Assembly (NCBI GenBank): GCA_905234985.1
Contig: CAJOJQ010000011.1
Location: 57,623 to 121,622 of the forward strand
Direction of reading: 5' to 3'
From: an uncultured Christensenellaceae bacterium
GTDB taxonomy: Bacteria; Bacillota; Clostridia; Christensenellales; Aristaeellaceae
Length of the DNA stretch: 64,000 nt
Shown here piece by piece: positions 53,522-62,204 of this stretch. Below the pieces are notes generated by a model. It was not told the origin of the DNA. It was given only the letters and a program-made list of their open reading frames with translations, and did not search any database. Each line of letters starts with the position of its first letter. Position 1 is the stretch's first letter. A program made the position numbers and the translations under genes.

Positions 53522-55119
53522 TACTTCTCCACGGGCCGGGGGGCGATTTCGCTCAGCTCCAGGCCCTTGTTTTTTTCGCCCGCCAGGCGGATGCTCCAAT
53601 CGTTTTCAAAGAAGAGAACGGGGTTATCGTTCACGTCGAAGCCACGGGCGGAGGTGGAAGTCAATTGCAATTGATCGGCGGGTACGGGGCTGTCCTTGAT
53701 CCAGCGGACGAAGCGGTAGCCCAAGCGGTCCATGACTAAATCGACGCCGTACTCGCTCTTTAAGCGGTAGGTGAGTACGTCGAACTGCAATTCGCCCACC
53801 ACGCCCACGATGAATTCCTCCAGGCCCGTTTCGTTGCGCTGGAAGGTCTGAATGGCGCCTTCCTCGGAGAGCTGGTTGATGCCCTTGACGAACTGCTTGC
53901 GCTTCATGGAGTCCAGAGGGCGCACCCGGGCGAAGCGTTCCGGGGCAAAGACGGGGATTTTTTCAAACTTGATTTTCCGGCCCACGGCTAAGGTGTCGCC
54001 CAACCGGTACACGCCGGGGTCGAAGAGGCCGATGATGTCGCCGGGATAGGCTTCTTCCACGCCCTCCCGCTCGTCGGCCATGAACTGCTGGGGCTGCTTG
54101 ACCTGCATTTCCTTGTTGGTGCCGGAGTGCCAAACCGTCATGCCTTTGTGGAATACGCCGGAAACCACCCGCAGGAAGGCCAGCCGGTCCCGGTGAGCGG
54201 GGTTCATGTTGGCCTGGATCTTGAAGATGAAGCCGGAGAAGTTCTCGTCCTCGGGTTCGATCATGCCCTGGTCGCTTTCCCGGGGCAGGGGCCGTTCGGT
54301 GTAGCGGAGGAAGCGGTACAAAAAGGGTTCCACGCCGAAATTGGTCACGGCGCTGCCGAAGAACATGGGGGTCAGTTCGCCCCTCCGCACGGCGTCCAGG
54401 TCGAAAGCGTCCCCCGCCTCGTCCAATAATTCGATTTCATCCGCAAGACGCTGGCGGTAATGCTTGTCCAGGGCCGTTTCAAAGGCGGGATCGTCCACGG
54501 AAATCACGGTCTTGCCCGCCTTGGTCTTGCCGTGGTCGCCGCCGAAATATAATTCGACGGTCTTTTCGTCCCGGTGATACACGCCCTGAAAGTCCCCGTC
54601 CACGCCAATGGGCCAGTTGACGGGGCAGGCCCGCACGCCCAACACCTGCTCGATTTCCTCCATGAGGGCGAAGGGGTCCTTGGCGGCCCGGTCCATTTTG
54701 TTCACGAAGGTGAAGATGGGGATGCCCCGCATGCGGCATACCTTGAACAGCTTCACCGTCTGCTCCTCCACGCCTTTGGCCGCGTCGATGAGCATGACAG
54801 CGCTGTCCGCTGCCACCAGCACGCGGTAGGTGTCCTCGGAAAAGTCCTGGTGGCCGGGAGTGTCCAGGATGTTGATGTGGAAGCCGTCAAATTCAAACTG
54901 CATGGCGCTGGACGTGACCGAAATGCCGCGCTGCTTTTCGATTTCCATCCAGTCGCTGGTGGCGTGGCGCTCCGCCCGGCGGGCTTTTACGCTGCCCGCC
55001 TGACGAATGGCCCCGCCGTACAGCAATAATTTTTCCGTCAGCGTGGTTTTGCCCGCGTCGGGATGGCTGATAATGGCAAAGGTGCGCCGGCAGGCCACCT
55101 CTTTTTGTAAATCAGACAT
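53521..55119 (-). CDS. prfC: Peptide chain release factor 3 (RF3)
   Basis: This translational GTPase of 532 residues recycles RF1/RF2 from the ribosome after termination. The motifs are complete: P-loop ISHPDAGKTT at 17-26, SVTSSAMQFEFDG as switch I, DTPGHQDF at 86-93, NKMDR at 140-144, and the RF3-specific KARRAERHATSDWMEIEKQR early in the G domain. C-terminal domains include GELQFDVLTYRLKSEYGVD. The length is typical. AGGAGG precedes the ATG, with a sigma-A promoter about 105 bases upstream. The TAA stop overlaps the end of the miniature element at 53361-53521, so insertion there may have shaped the last codon or trailer. Confidence 0.97.
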   Translation of the reverse strand: MSDLQKEVACRRTFAIISHPDAGKTTLTEKLLLYGGAIRQAGSVKARRAERHATSDWMEIEKQRGISVTSSAMQFEFDGFHINILDTPGHQDFSEDTYRVLVAADSAVMLIDAAKGVEEQTVKLFKVCRMRGIPIFTFVNKMDRAAKDPFALMEEIEQVLGVRACPVNWPIGVDGDFQGVYHRDEKTVELYFGGDHGKTKAGKTVISVDDPAFETALDKHYRQRLADEIELLDEAGDAFDLDAVRRGELTPMFFGSAVTNFGVEPFLYRFLRYTERPLPRESDQGMIEPEDENFSGFIFKIQANMNPAHRDRLAFLRVVSGVFHKGMTVWHSGTNKEMQVKQPQQFMADEREGVEEAYPGDIIGLFDPGVYRLGDTLAVGRKIKFEKIPVFAPERFARVRPLDSMKRKQFVKGINQLSEEGAIQTFQRNETGLEEFIVGVVGELQFDVLTYRLKSEYGVDLVMDRLGYRFVRWIKDSPVPADQLQLTSTSARGFDVNDNPVLFFENDWSIRLAGEKNKGLELSEIAPRPVEK

Positions 55120-55222
55120 GGGAATAGATTCCTCCTAAAATTATTTTATCAATAAGCCATTGACGGCAGAATTAACGCAGAATCATAGCCCGCCCTCCTT
55201 ACAGAAAATCAAAGCTACTTAT

Positions 55223-55251
55223 TATATACCGGAGGGATGGGGGATTGTCAA
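55223..55251 (-). promoter_or_regulatory. Promoter of prfC
   Basis: Minus strand: perfect TTGACA (55246-55251), 17-nt spacer and TATATA (55223-55228), with an overlapping TATAAT at 19 nt. The leader of about 95 nt shows no obvious hairpin terminator. Confidence 0.75.
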
Positions 55252-55303
55252 TAATTTGGGGAAAATTCTAAAAACTGCTATCCTGTTCCAAGCGCCATGA
55301 TTC

Positions 55304-55332
55304 TTGACTTTTCAGAAAATTGGACTTAGAAT
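55304..55332 (+). promoter_or_regulatory. Promoter of the PIN-domain gene pair
   Basis: TTGACT (55304-55309), 17-nt spacer, TAGAAT (55327-55332), about 65 bases before the TTG start. It makes the upstream in-frame extension non-coding. Confidence 0.7.
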
Positions 55333-55396
55333 AGGGTACAGAGAGGCAGTTCTATGCAGACCCGCTGACATTGCCTGCGAAAGGAGGCGGTTAGGA

Positions 55397-55855
55397 TTGA
55401 GAATTTATCTGGATATGTGCTGCTATAATCGGCCATATGATCCGCAGGAACAATTGACAGTTGCAATGGAAACTCAGTCTAAGTTACATATTCAGCAATG
55501 GATAGAAGAAGGAAAATTTGATCTTGTTGGGTCGTATACGCTTGATTATGAGTGTGGAAATATCCCGTCGCCTTTGAGAAGGGGACAAATAAAAGAATTT
55601 GTATACAGGAACGCAAAGCTGTATGTCAGTCACGCGGGAGATGGTGAAATCTCGAGGAAAGCCGAAGAAATCATGAAAACGAACGTCAAGGAATACGATG
55701 CGTTTCATGTGGCTTCCGCAATCTACGCGAATTGTGCGTATTTTATCACTGTTGACTATCGACTGCTGAAGTATCAAACAAACGAGATCAGAATGGTTTC
55801 ACCGATTGAATTTGTTATGGAAATGGAGTGTCAGGAAGATGACGTATCCCATTGA
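55397..55855 (+). CDS. PIN-domain protein (VapC-like nuclease candidate)
   Basis: This protein of 152 residues reads from TTG as MRIYLDMCCYNRPYDPQEQ. Asp6 is the first acidic residue of the PIN fold. The middle has SYTLDYECGNIPSPLRRG, and the C-terminal half VKEYDAFHVASAIYANCAYFITVDYRLLKY carries the other expected acids (EYDAFH and TVD). PIN domains are Mg-dependent RNases, often toxins. AAGGAGG (55381-55387) is nine bases before the TTG, which decides the start. The gene overlaps the next one by 17 bases. Base composition is clearly more AT-rich than neighbouring genes, suggesting recent transfer. Toxin activity is inferred. Confidence 0.82.
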   Translation: MRIYLDMCCYNRPYDPQEQLTVAMETQSKLHIQQWIEEGKFDLVGSYTLDYECGNIPSPLRRGQIKEFVYRNAKLYVSHAGDGEISRKAEEIMKTNVKEYDAFHVASAIYANCAYFITVDYRLLKYQTNEIRMVSPIEFVMEMECQEDDVSH

Positions 55856-56087
55856 AGCCATGGAAACAAACACCTTCGAGCTTGCGGAAGCGGGAATGGC
55901 GTGTTTGACGGAAAAATTTGGGGCTGTTGGCGCAGAAGCGTTTATCGCTATGATTCTAAGGGAAAAGCTGGATTATACCCGATGGCGCAAAACCTATTAT
56001 GACGCGATGAAGCCCGGAGCGTTCCACGAAAAAGCCCTCGCATACGCGAAAGAGCATCCCTACACAGGAAACGCGCAAGTGATTTGA
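55839..56087 (+). CDS. Small partner protein of the PIN-domain gene
   Basis: This protein of 82 residues starts MTYPIEAMETNTFELAEAGM and has a predicted helical, mixed-charge body (CLTEKFGAVGAEAFIAMILR, then KLDYTRWRKTYYDAMKPGAF). AGGAAG precedes the ATG, which lies inside the end of the PIN gene, so the two are coupled. I do not recognise a named family. By position it could be an antitoxin or regulator, although in vapBC operons the antitoxin normally comes first. A terminator follows. Confidence 0.75.
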   Translation: MTYPIEAMETNTFELAEAGMACLTEKFGAVGAEAFIAMILREKLDYTRWRKTYYDAMKPGAFHEKALAYAKEHPYTGNAQVI

Positions 56088-56100
56088 ATTGAAACATATC

Positions 56101-56142
56101 GCCCTCCATCCGTTCAGCGGGTCGGAGGACGTTCTTTTTTGA
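56101..56142 (+). terminator. Terminator after the PIN-domain pair
   Basis: CGCCCTCC (56100-56107) pairs, with one mismatch, with GGAGGACG (56124-56131), followed by TTCTTTTTT. It ends just before the stop codon of the facing acetyltransferase gene. Confidence 0.75.
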
Positions 56143-56145
56143 AAC

Positions 56146-57267
56146 TCAAAATTGGTCGGCCACGGGAATGTCCAGGGGCAGGGGCAGCCAGCACCGAAGC
56201 AGGGGGTCGCGGACGGTGAGCAGGGCCATGGGCGAAAAGAACAGGGAAGCGGCCTGCTTTTCCGTCAGGCACAAGTCCGGTTCATCGTCGACGGGGGAGA
56301 CTTGCGTTTCGTTGCTCCTTACTTCCAGAGCCAAGGCCCCCGTGTTTTCTACCCGAATCACGCGCCTGCCCTCCGGAAGAGGGACAATCTCACGGCGGAA
56401 AGCAAGGGCCGCGTTTAGGGTGTTTTCCCAGTTCAGCACCCGGAGCATTTGGCTGTCGCTGACCCGGCAGCTTTCCGCGAAAGCGTTCAGAGCGGCGGCG
56501 CGGCGCACGTTCCAGCCAGGGCAATGGACGGTGCAGCCCTTCCGGCCCTCCATCCAGGCGCGGATCGCGCCGGGCAGCAGGGTTTCATCCCGAAGCACTA
56601 ATTCCGTGACCTCGTCGCCCATGGCAACCAGATAACCGGCGGGGATGCCCGCCTGATCCCGGAGGACCCAGGGCACGCTGTTGTAGGTGCACAGGGTTTC
56701 ATAAAACAGCTCCCGGGAACGATGGCAGCGGCTGGGCTGGGCTTCGTACAGGGCATACAGGGCATCCCGCTCCGGCCCGCTTTCGGGGAACGGTTCGAGC
56801 TTCGCCGGGGCCGCGTCTTTCAGCGCGTGGCGCACGTTGGCGGCGTTGACGGAAAAGCTGAACCCTAAGCATGCCTTTGCAAACCCGAAGTATTCATACC
56901 GCTGGCGCTGGCCGCCCAAGGCCAGGAAATCAAGGCCCATTTTCCGGGCCTGCTCCGCCTGCATGGCCATCAGCGCCCGCATGTGCCCCCGGTTCTGAAA
57001 CCGGGGATGCACCGCCACCGAGCCGATATAGCCGCAGCGCAGGGCTGCGCCGCCCATTTGTACCTCTATGGGCAGCATAGCCAACGTGCCCCGGATGCGC
57101 CCCTCCGCCTCCGCCACGGCGTGGAGCCGGGAAAAACCGGGATGGGCGTACACCTTGGGAATCAGCCGGGCGAAATCATGGGGCCGGGCTTTCTGGCTGA
57201 ATACGGCGTTGATCAGGTCCAGGATTTCGTCTTCTTCCCCGGGCCGGGCAAAACGATAATCGGTCAT
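56146..57267 (-). CDS. GNAT-family N-acetyltransferase, Eis-like
   Basis: This 373-residue protein resembles the Eis/COG4552 type, with an N-terminal GNAT domain followed by a second GNAT-like and an SCP2-like C-terminal region. The acetyl-CoA site is the segment YIGSVAVHPRFQNRGHMRAL near residues 79-98, with the usual R/Q-x-x-G-x-[GM] turn. LALGGQRQRYEYFGFAKA is also typical. The substrate is unknown: some Eis enzymes acetylate aminoglycosides or protein lysines, but that cannot be assumed here. GGAGGGATC precedes the ATG, and a sigma-A promoter lies about 45 bases upstream. The gene is convergent with the PIN pair. Confidence 0.87.
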   Translation of the reverse strand: MTDYRFARPGEEDEILDLINAVFSQKARPHDFARLIPKVYAHPGFSRLHAVAEAEGRIRGTLAMLPIEVQMGGAALRCGYIGSVAVHPRFQNRGHMRALMAMQAEQARKMGLDFLALGGQRQRYEYFGFAKACLGFSFSVNAANVRHALKDAAPAKLEPFPESGPERDALYALYEAQPSRCHRSRELFYETLCTYNSVPWVLRDQAGIPAGYLVAMGDEVTELVLRDETLLPGAIRAWMEGRKGCTVHCPGWNVRRAAALNAFAESCRVSDSQMLRVLNWENTLNAALAFRREIVPLPEGRRVIRVENTGALALEVRSNETQVSPVDDEPDLCLTEKQAASLFFSPMALLTVRDPLLRCWLPLPLDIPVADQF

Positions 57268-57307
57268 CAGGATCCCTCCGTGGCACGCAAAAACAGGCTG
57301 CTTTCAA

Positions 57308-57336
57308 ATTATATAAGCAACGGAGAAAAAACGCAA
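57308..57336 (-). promoter_or_regulatory. Promoter of the GNAT gene
   Basis: Minus strand: TTGCGT (57331-57336), 17-nt spacer, TATAAT (57308-57313). Back to back with the promoter of the Ig-like protein gene. Confidence 0.7.
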
Positions 57337-57388
57337 GCCGCGCATCTGCTTACTTGTTCGCGTTTCGCTTCGTTTTTCTTTGTTTTCA

Positions 57389-57417
57389 TTGACATCGCGT
57401 GATAAAAGAGATAGAAT
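57389..57417 (+). promoter_or_regulatory. Promoter of the Ig-like surface protein gene
   Basis: Perfect TTGACA (57389-57394), 17-nt spacer, TAGAAT (57412-57417), about 40 bases upstream of the ATG at 57458. Confidence 0.8.
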
Positions 57418-57457
57418 TGCTTTACTATGGCAACACATGATGGAGGGGGTTCATCAG

Positions 57458-60400
57458 ATGAAGCATATCCGTTTTCTGTTCTTCCTTGCCGTGATCCTGG
57501 CGCTGTCCTGCGTGCTGGCTGCCGCCGTCGGGGAGGAACCCATTGCCCTGACCCTGAACAATCGGGTGAACGCGTACACCGATGAGGACGGCGACCTTAC
57601 GAGGTTCACCTTTACGCCCGAAGAATCCGGCATGTACTCTTTCTGCTCCAGCGGCGAGAACAGAATGTGGGGCTCGCTGTACACCGACAATTTCGATCAG
57701 CTGGTCAGCGATTACGGCAACGCGGCCGACGGCAAAAATCTTTGCTCCAGCTACTATCTGAACGCCGGTTCTACCTATACCTATGAAGGCGGCGTCGCGT
57801 ATGGAGAAACGGGCGATTTTGAATTCTGGGTGCAATCGGCCGACCGTTTTGTGGCGTGCGCGCCTGAGTACCCCATCGTCGTTGCTTACGGCGACTCCGT
57901 CGAACTGGAAGTATTCGCATACGATCCCAACGGCGTGCTGACTTACGAATGGAAGCAGGTGTCGCCGGAAGTAATCAATCGGGAAGACGTTACCGGCAGC
58001 ACCTTATTCATTGACTCCGTGACCGTGAATCAGGAATACAACGTAAAGGTGATCGGCAGCCAGGAAACGGATTGGGAGCTTATCAATTTCAGGGTGTATT
58101 ATGATCCGCAGGTGACAATAACGCCCCTCTGTGATACCGATCAGACGGTCGCTCCCGGCGGCTCCGTCACGCTGTCTGTGGCGGTCACGTCCCTGTGGGG
58201 CGAAACGGACTGTTACTGGTCTTATTCCGGGGAATCCACGGGTTATCGTTTCCAGGAAGTGGAAGGTGAAAACGGGACGGCGCTGACGGTTGAAAACCTG
58301 CAGGAATACCGTACGTATAAATGCGCGGCGATTTGCACCAACGACAGCTGCAGCATAGAGTTTTATAAAGAAATCAGGTTTTATCTGGACTGTAACAACT
58401 CTTTCCATGTATCTGTCGAGCAGTATGAATATTCCGTCAATCCCGGAGGTTCCGTATCCCTGAGCGTAGACGCCTCCTGCACCGTGGGCGATCTGCATTT
58501 TGCCTGGTATTCCTTGCCTGAATCTTACAGCGACGAAGGGGAACTGTTGGAGGACGTGAACGGCCCCACCCTGGCCTTGGAGAATGTCGCCGCCAGCGGC
58601 TATTACCGCCTGTGCGTCACGGACGATTATCAGAACAGCTGGGAGGCGCAGTTCCGCGTCACGGTGGAAAACGGTTTCCAGGCCTGGTCCGAAACGGAAG
58701 ACGACGAGATCTGCGCCGCGCCGGACGATGTAATCACCCTGGAGGTGGGCGGTCGGTGCAGGAACGGGGCGGTGTCCTATCAATGGTACAAGAGCGATGA
58801 ACCGATCTCCGGCGCCACAGGCCCGGTCCTGGCCGTCACAGACCATGTGACGGAAGAAGAACCCTGGGTCAGCTTCGCCTGCATCATTTCTGATCCGTAC
58901 GGCAATCGGGAAAGAATGCGGTATTCCATTTACCTGGGCGAAGGCATTCTGGTGCGGCCCGTATCGAAATCGGCTTTTGTGCTTCAGCCTGATGAAACCG
59001 CCGTACTCATGGCCTCTGCCCGCAGCTTTGACGGCGCGGCCATGACCTACGAATGGGCGTATGACCAAAGCAGTATCTTTGAGGAGGAGTCCTGGGCCGT
59101 CATTCCCGACGCCACGTCCACGTCGCTGACCGTCAGCGGCCAGGACGGCACGAAAAAATACCGTTTCCTGGCAAAAGACCAGAACGGCAATGAAGACTAT
59201 ACTGAATTCGACGTGGACGTCGACTCCGGCCTGATTTTGGACAGCCATGATTACAACGTGCCCGTATTCCCCAATGAATCGGTCACGCTGCAGGTCTCCG
59301 CTTCGACGTTCTACGGCCCCATCACCTATCAGTGGTACAGAAACGAAACGCTTATTTCCGGCGCTACCGAAGCCTCTTATACCCTGACCGACTCGGAACG
59401 CTATATTGAATATACCTGCGTGGTAAGCGACCGGTATGACATCCAATACACCTGGTTCCGTACGACCCCGGGCAGCCGCTTCACCGCCCAGGCCGTAGGC
59501 GATACCGATATCCTCCGCCAGGAAGGGGCACAAGTGACCCTGGAGGTGGAGGCGAGCAACGCCACCGGCGAAATCACATATCAATGGTACAAGAACGGTC
59601 AGTACATCAATAATGCAAATGAAAGCAGCTACACCTTAACCGCCGCCGCCGGGGTCAATTATTATACATGCGAGGTCTGGGATGAAGGCGGCGGTCGCGC
59701 GCGGATCGACTTTTATTGCAGAACGATGGAAATTCCCGCCATCACGGCGGGCGTGAACGCGTCCATCACGGTTTCCAACAGAAAACCGGCCTATCTGTCC
59801 TTTACCCCCGACACGACGGGCGTTTACACCTTTACCGCGTCCGGCACCGCCCTGCGGGACTCTTATCTGATACTGTTTGACGGCAATTGGAACGAAATCG
59901 CCAGCCGGGGCCTCTCCTCAAAGGGCGCCTATATGCGCCAGCGCCTGACCGCGGGGACCACGTATTATTTATCGTATAACCTTTATGGCTCCAACAATAA
60001 CGTCGGCAGCGTTTCCGTCGTCAAGTCCGCGGATCGGTACACCGGCGCGTTCACGCTGATGACCGGTCAATGCTTCTTTTTCAGCGGTGAGGATCGAGAT
60101 TTCTATTATAACATCGAATCCGCCGTCTCCAGCAATCCTTCCGTCGCGTCCGTCAACACCCGTACCATTACCGCCAAGTCTCCCGGCACCGCAACGGTGA
60201 CGCTGCAATATGACAACGGATATTCGGCTGTATACACCGTTACGGTCGTTTCGCGCAGCAGCGTGGTCACCGTGCCCTCCGGCGTGCGCGTCATCGAGGA
60301 AGGCACCTTCGAGGGCGATACCGGCCTGGTGATCGTGAACCTTGGCAACGCAAGCTATATCAGCAGCGGCGCTTTCAAGAACAGCGGCGTGCAGCAGGTG

Positions 60401-60550
60401 ATTCTGAACAACTGGAATGTGTACATCGCGCCCGACGCTTTCAGCGGCGCGCATCCCGTCATCGTCACCAGATGCTATGAGGTGTCCAGGTACTGCCTGG
60501 AACACGGCCTGGAATTCCTGTATTCGGAGGAAATCGGCGGCAACGGCTGA
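57458..60550 (+). CDS. Large secreted multidomain protein: PPC, Ig-like, BIG2 and LRR modules
   Basis: This 1,030-residue exported protein has the signal sequence MKHIRFLFFLAVILALSCVL. A prepeptidase-C-terminal-like (PPC) module (RFTFTPEESGMYSFCSSGEN) follows at about 45-125. A series of Ig-like domains is marked by the core Trp in YEWKQV, FAWYSLPE, YQWYKSDEPISGATG, YEWAYDQSS, YQWYRNETLISGATE and YQWYKNGQYINNANE (residues about 160-720). A second PPC-like module has YLSFTPDTTGVYTFTASG at about 780-860. A BIG2-like domain (SNPSVASVNTRTITAKSPGT) sits at about 885-932, and LRR_5 repeats end the protein. The in-frame stretch before 57458 contains the promoter, and GGAGGGGG sets the start. There is no LPXTG or C-terminal helix. 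It is likely an adhesin or carbohydrate-contact protein, which is inference. Confidence 0.88.
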   Translation: MKHIRFLFFLAVILALSCVLAAAVGEEPIALTLNNRVNAYTDEDGDLTRFTFTPEESGMYSFCSSGENRMWGSLYTDNFDQLVSDYGNAADGKNLCSSYYLNAGSTYTYEGGVAYGETGDFEFWVQSADRFVACAPEYPIVVAYGDSVELEVFAYDPNGVLTYEWKQVSPEVINREDVTGSTLFIDSVTVNQEYNVKVIGSQETDWELINFRVYYDPQVTITPLCDTDQTVAPGGSVTLSVAVTSLWGETDCYWSYSGESTGYRFQEVEGENGTALTVENLQEYRTYKCAAICTNDSCSIEFYKEIRFYLDCNNSFHVSVEQYEYSVNPGGSVSLSVDASCTVGDLHFAWYSLPESYSDEGELLEDVNGPTLALENVAASGYYRLCVTDDYQNSWEAQFRVTVENGFQAWSETEDDEICAAPDDVITLEVGGRCRNGAVSYQWYKSDEPISGATGPVLAVTDHVTEEEPWVSFACIISDPYGNRERMRYSIYLGEGILVRPVSKSAFVLQPDETAVLMASARSFDGAAMTYEWAYDQSSIFEEESWAVIPDATSTSLTVSGQDGTKKYRFLAKDQNGNEDYTEFDVDVDSGLILDSHDYNVPVFPNESVTLQVSASTFYGPITYQWYRNETLISGATEASYTLTDSERYIEYTCVVSDRYDIQYTWFRTTPGSRFTAQAVGDTDILRQEGAQVTLEVEASNATGEITYQWYKNGQYINNANESSYTLTAAAGVNYYTCEVWDEGGGRARIDFYCRTMEIPAITAGVNASITVSNRKPAYLSFTPDTTGVYTFTASGTALRDSYLILFDGNWNEIASRGLSSKGAYMRQRLTAGTTYYLSYNLYGSNNNVGSVSVVKSADRYTGAFTLMTGQCFFFSGEDRDFYYNIESAVSSNPSVASVNTRTITAKSPGTATVTLQYDNGYSAVYTVTVVSRSSVVTVPSGVRVIEEGTFEGDTGLVIVNLGNASYISSGAFKNSGVQQVILNNWNVYIAPDAFSGAHPVIVTRCYEVSRYCLEHGLEFLYSEEIGGNG

Positions 60551-60565
60551 TCCAAAGCCAAAGAA

Positions 60566-60638
60566 AACGGGGCTGCGTCACAAGCCCCTAAAAAGCGGGA
60601 CATTCTGCTGCCAGGAGCAGCGGGATGCCCCGTTTTTT
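60566..60638 (+). terminator. Terminator after the Ig-like protein gene
   Basis: AACGGGGC (60566-60573) pairs with GCCCCGTT (60627-60634) and ends in TTTTTT. Two inner hairpins (GGGGCT/AGCCCC and TGCT/AGCA) fill the 53-nt loop. Confidence 0.75.
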
Positions 60639-60671
60639 AACAGCACCCAGAAAGGAAGGTGATCCCGCCGC

Positions 60672-60700
60672 TTGCATTTGGACCCGGAAAATGCTATAAT
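60672..60700 (+). promoter_or_regulatory. Promoter of the CBS-domain membrane protein gene
   Basis: TTGCAT (60672-60677), 17-nt spacer, TATAAT (60695-60700). It overlaps the in-frame TTG at 60672 and ATG at 60699, so the protein must start downstream, at TTG 60732. Confidence 0.75.
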
Positions 60701-60731
60701 GCAATCACTTTTCAAGTGGGAGGGAATTTTC

Positions 60732-62069
60732 TTGGAAGACCCGATAGGCCGATGGTTTGTGGAAGTCATTATACTCGGTCTTTGCGGCCTGCTGGCGCTG
60801 TGCCAGGCCGCGCTGACAAACGCAAATGAGGGGAAAATCCGCGCTGCCGCCTCGGAAGGGGATGGCAGGGCGAAAAAACTGCTGCCTTTTTTGGATCAGC
60901 AGGAGCCGGTGATTGCCCTGCGGGGGCTGCGTACCCTGTGCCTGCTGCTGTTCGCCGCCTTGGGGATGGAGCTGTGCCAGGGGGCGGGGCTGCCCTTCGC
61001 GGGGGCGGCGGTGGTTTTCTGTCTGATCTCCGCGCTGCTCATTATGATCTTGTGCAAAATGACCCCGGAAAAGGTGGGGCGCAAGCGGGCGGATCAGATC
61101 GCTCTGACCCTGCGGCCCCTGATTGCTTTCGTCACGCGGATGATGACGCCCTTCACTGTTTTAGAGCGTTTGGCCGCCCGGAATTTGGCCCGGCTGTTCG
61201 GCGTCGATCCCCGGGATAAGGACGAGGAAGTGACGGAGGAAGAGATTCGCGCCCTGGTGGATATGGGCGGGGAAAACGGCGTGATCGAAAGCGACGAAAG
61301 GGAAATGATCAAGAACGTGTTCGACTTCGGGGACCTCACCGCCGCCGACTGCATGACCCACCGCACCGACGTGACCGCCATCTGGATCGGGGACGACCAG
61401 GAAACCATTTTGGAAACCATCAAGGAAAGCGGTCTTTCCCGGTTTCCGGTGTATAAGGAGGATATCGACGACATCATCGGCGTGCTGTCCACAAGGGAAT
61501 ACCTGCTGAACATGAGCGATAAGCGCCCCAAGCCGCTTCGCGCCCTGCTTCGCGACCCCTATTTCGTGCCGGAAACCGTGCCCACCGACGTGCTGCTGCG
61601 GAACATGCAGCACGTCAAAACCCATATCGCCATCGTGGTGGATGAGTACGGCGGCATGAGCGGCATCATCACCATGGAAGATTTGCTGGAAGAGATCGTT
61701 GGCAATATCTACGACGAGTTCGACCCGGCGGCGGAAAGCGAGATTCAGCCCCTGGGCAGCGATACCTGGCGCGTCAACGGCGGGGTGGAGCTGGAGGCGG
61801 TGGCCGAAGCGCTGAAGATCACTCTGCCGGAGGATGAGGATTACGACACCTTAGGCGGCCTGATTTTCAGCCGCTTTTCCACCATTCCCCAGGACGGCAC
61901 CACCCCCAGCCTCACCCTCTACTGCACCGAGGACGGGGAAGCGCCGGAGGAAGGGACGGCGGACCGGATCGAGATTCAGGTGGAGACCATCTTAGACCGC
62001 CGAATCGAATGGGCCAAGGTGCGGGTGATCCGCGCCGGAACGGAGGAAAAAGCGGACGCGGAAGCATAA
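60732..62069 (+). CDS. CNNM/CorC-type membrane protein with CBS pair (hemolysin C family)
   Basis: This protein of about 445 residues has an N-terminal DUF21/CNNM membrane domain with about three to four helices (WFVEVIILGLCGLLALCQAA; LRTLCLLLFAALGMELCQG; AAVVFCLISALLIMILCKM). A CBS pair follows (ADCMTHRTDVTAIWIGDDQE; SRFPVYKEDIDDIIGVLSTR; HIAIVVDEYGGMSGIITMED), then a C-terminal CorC_HlyC domain. Relatives are implicated in Mg2+ or Co2+ efflux; the hemolysin name is historical. GGGAGGG (60718-60724) precedes a TTG at 60732, and upstream starts overlap the promoter. The hydrophobic domain lacks nothing obvious. The transported ion is inferred. Confidence 0.9.
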   Translation: MEDPIGRWFVEVIILGLCGLLALCQAALTNANEGKIRAAASEGDGRAKKLLPFLDQQEPVIALRGLRTLCLLLFAALGMELCQGAGLPFAGAAVVFCLISALLIMILCKMTPEKVGRKRADQIALTLRPLIAFVTRMMTPFTVLERLAARNLARLFGVDPRDKDEEVTEEEIRALVDMGGENGVIESDEREMIKNVFDFGDLTAADCMTHRTDVTAIWIGDDQETILETIKESGLSRFPVYKEDIDDIIGVLSTREYLLNMSDKRPKPLRALLRDPYFVPETVPTDVLLRNMQHVKTHIAIVVDEYGGMSGIITMEDLLEEIVGNIYDEFDPAAESEIQPLGSDTWRVNGGVELEAVAEALKITLPEDEDYDTLGGLIFSRFSTIPQDGTTPSLTLYCTEDGEAPEEGTADRIEIQVETILDRRIEWAKVRVIRAGTEEKADAEA

Positions 62070-62103
62070 AAAGGGGGGACGCGGCGAAGGTCACGCCCCC
62101 TTT
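62070..62103 (+). terminator. Possible weak terminator after the CBS-domain gene
   Basis: AAAGGGGG (62070-62077) pairs with CCCCCTTT (62096-62103), but the T-run is only the stem end. The remaining bases to 62204 show no gene and no good promoter, so the next gene may be read through. Confidence 0.45.
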
Positions 62104-62204
62104 CCGCGCGTTTACGGGAAAAATGAAAAAAGTGCCGCGGCAAAGGAAGATGATGGCAGGCTTTTTCGTTGAATGAGTATCAACAATGCAAAGGATGAAG
62201 CGAT

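Noticed and set aside
55304..55396. Longer N-terminus for the PIN-domain protein starting at 55304
   Set aside because: It begins at the -35 box of the gene's own promoter; the TTG at 55397 has a proper ribosome binding site and matches the family start.
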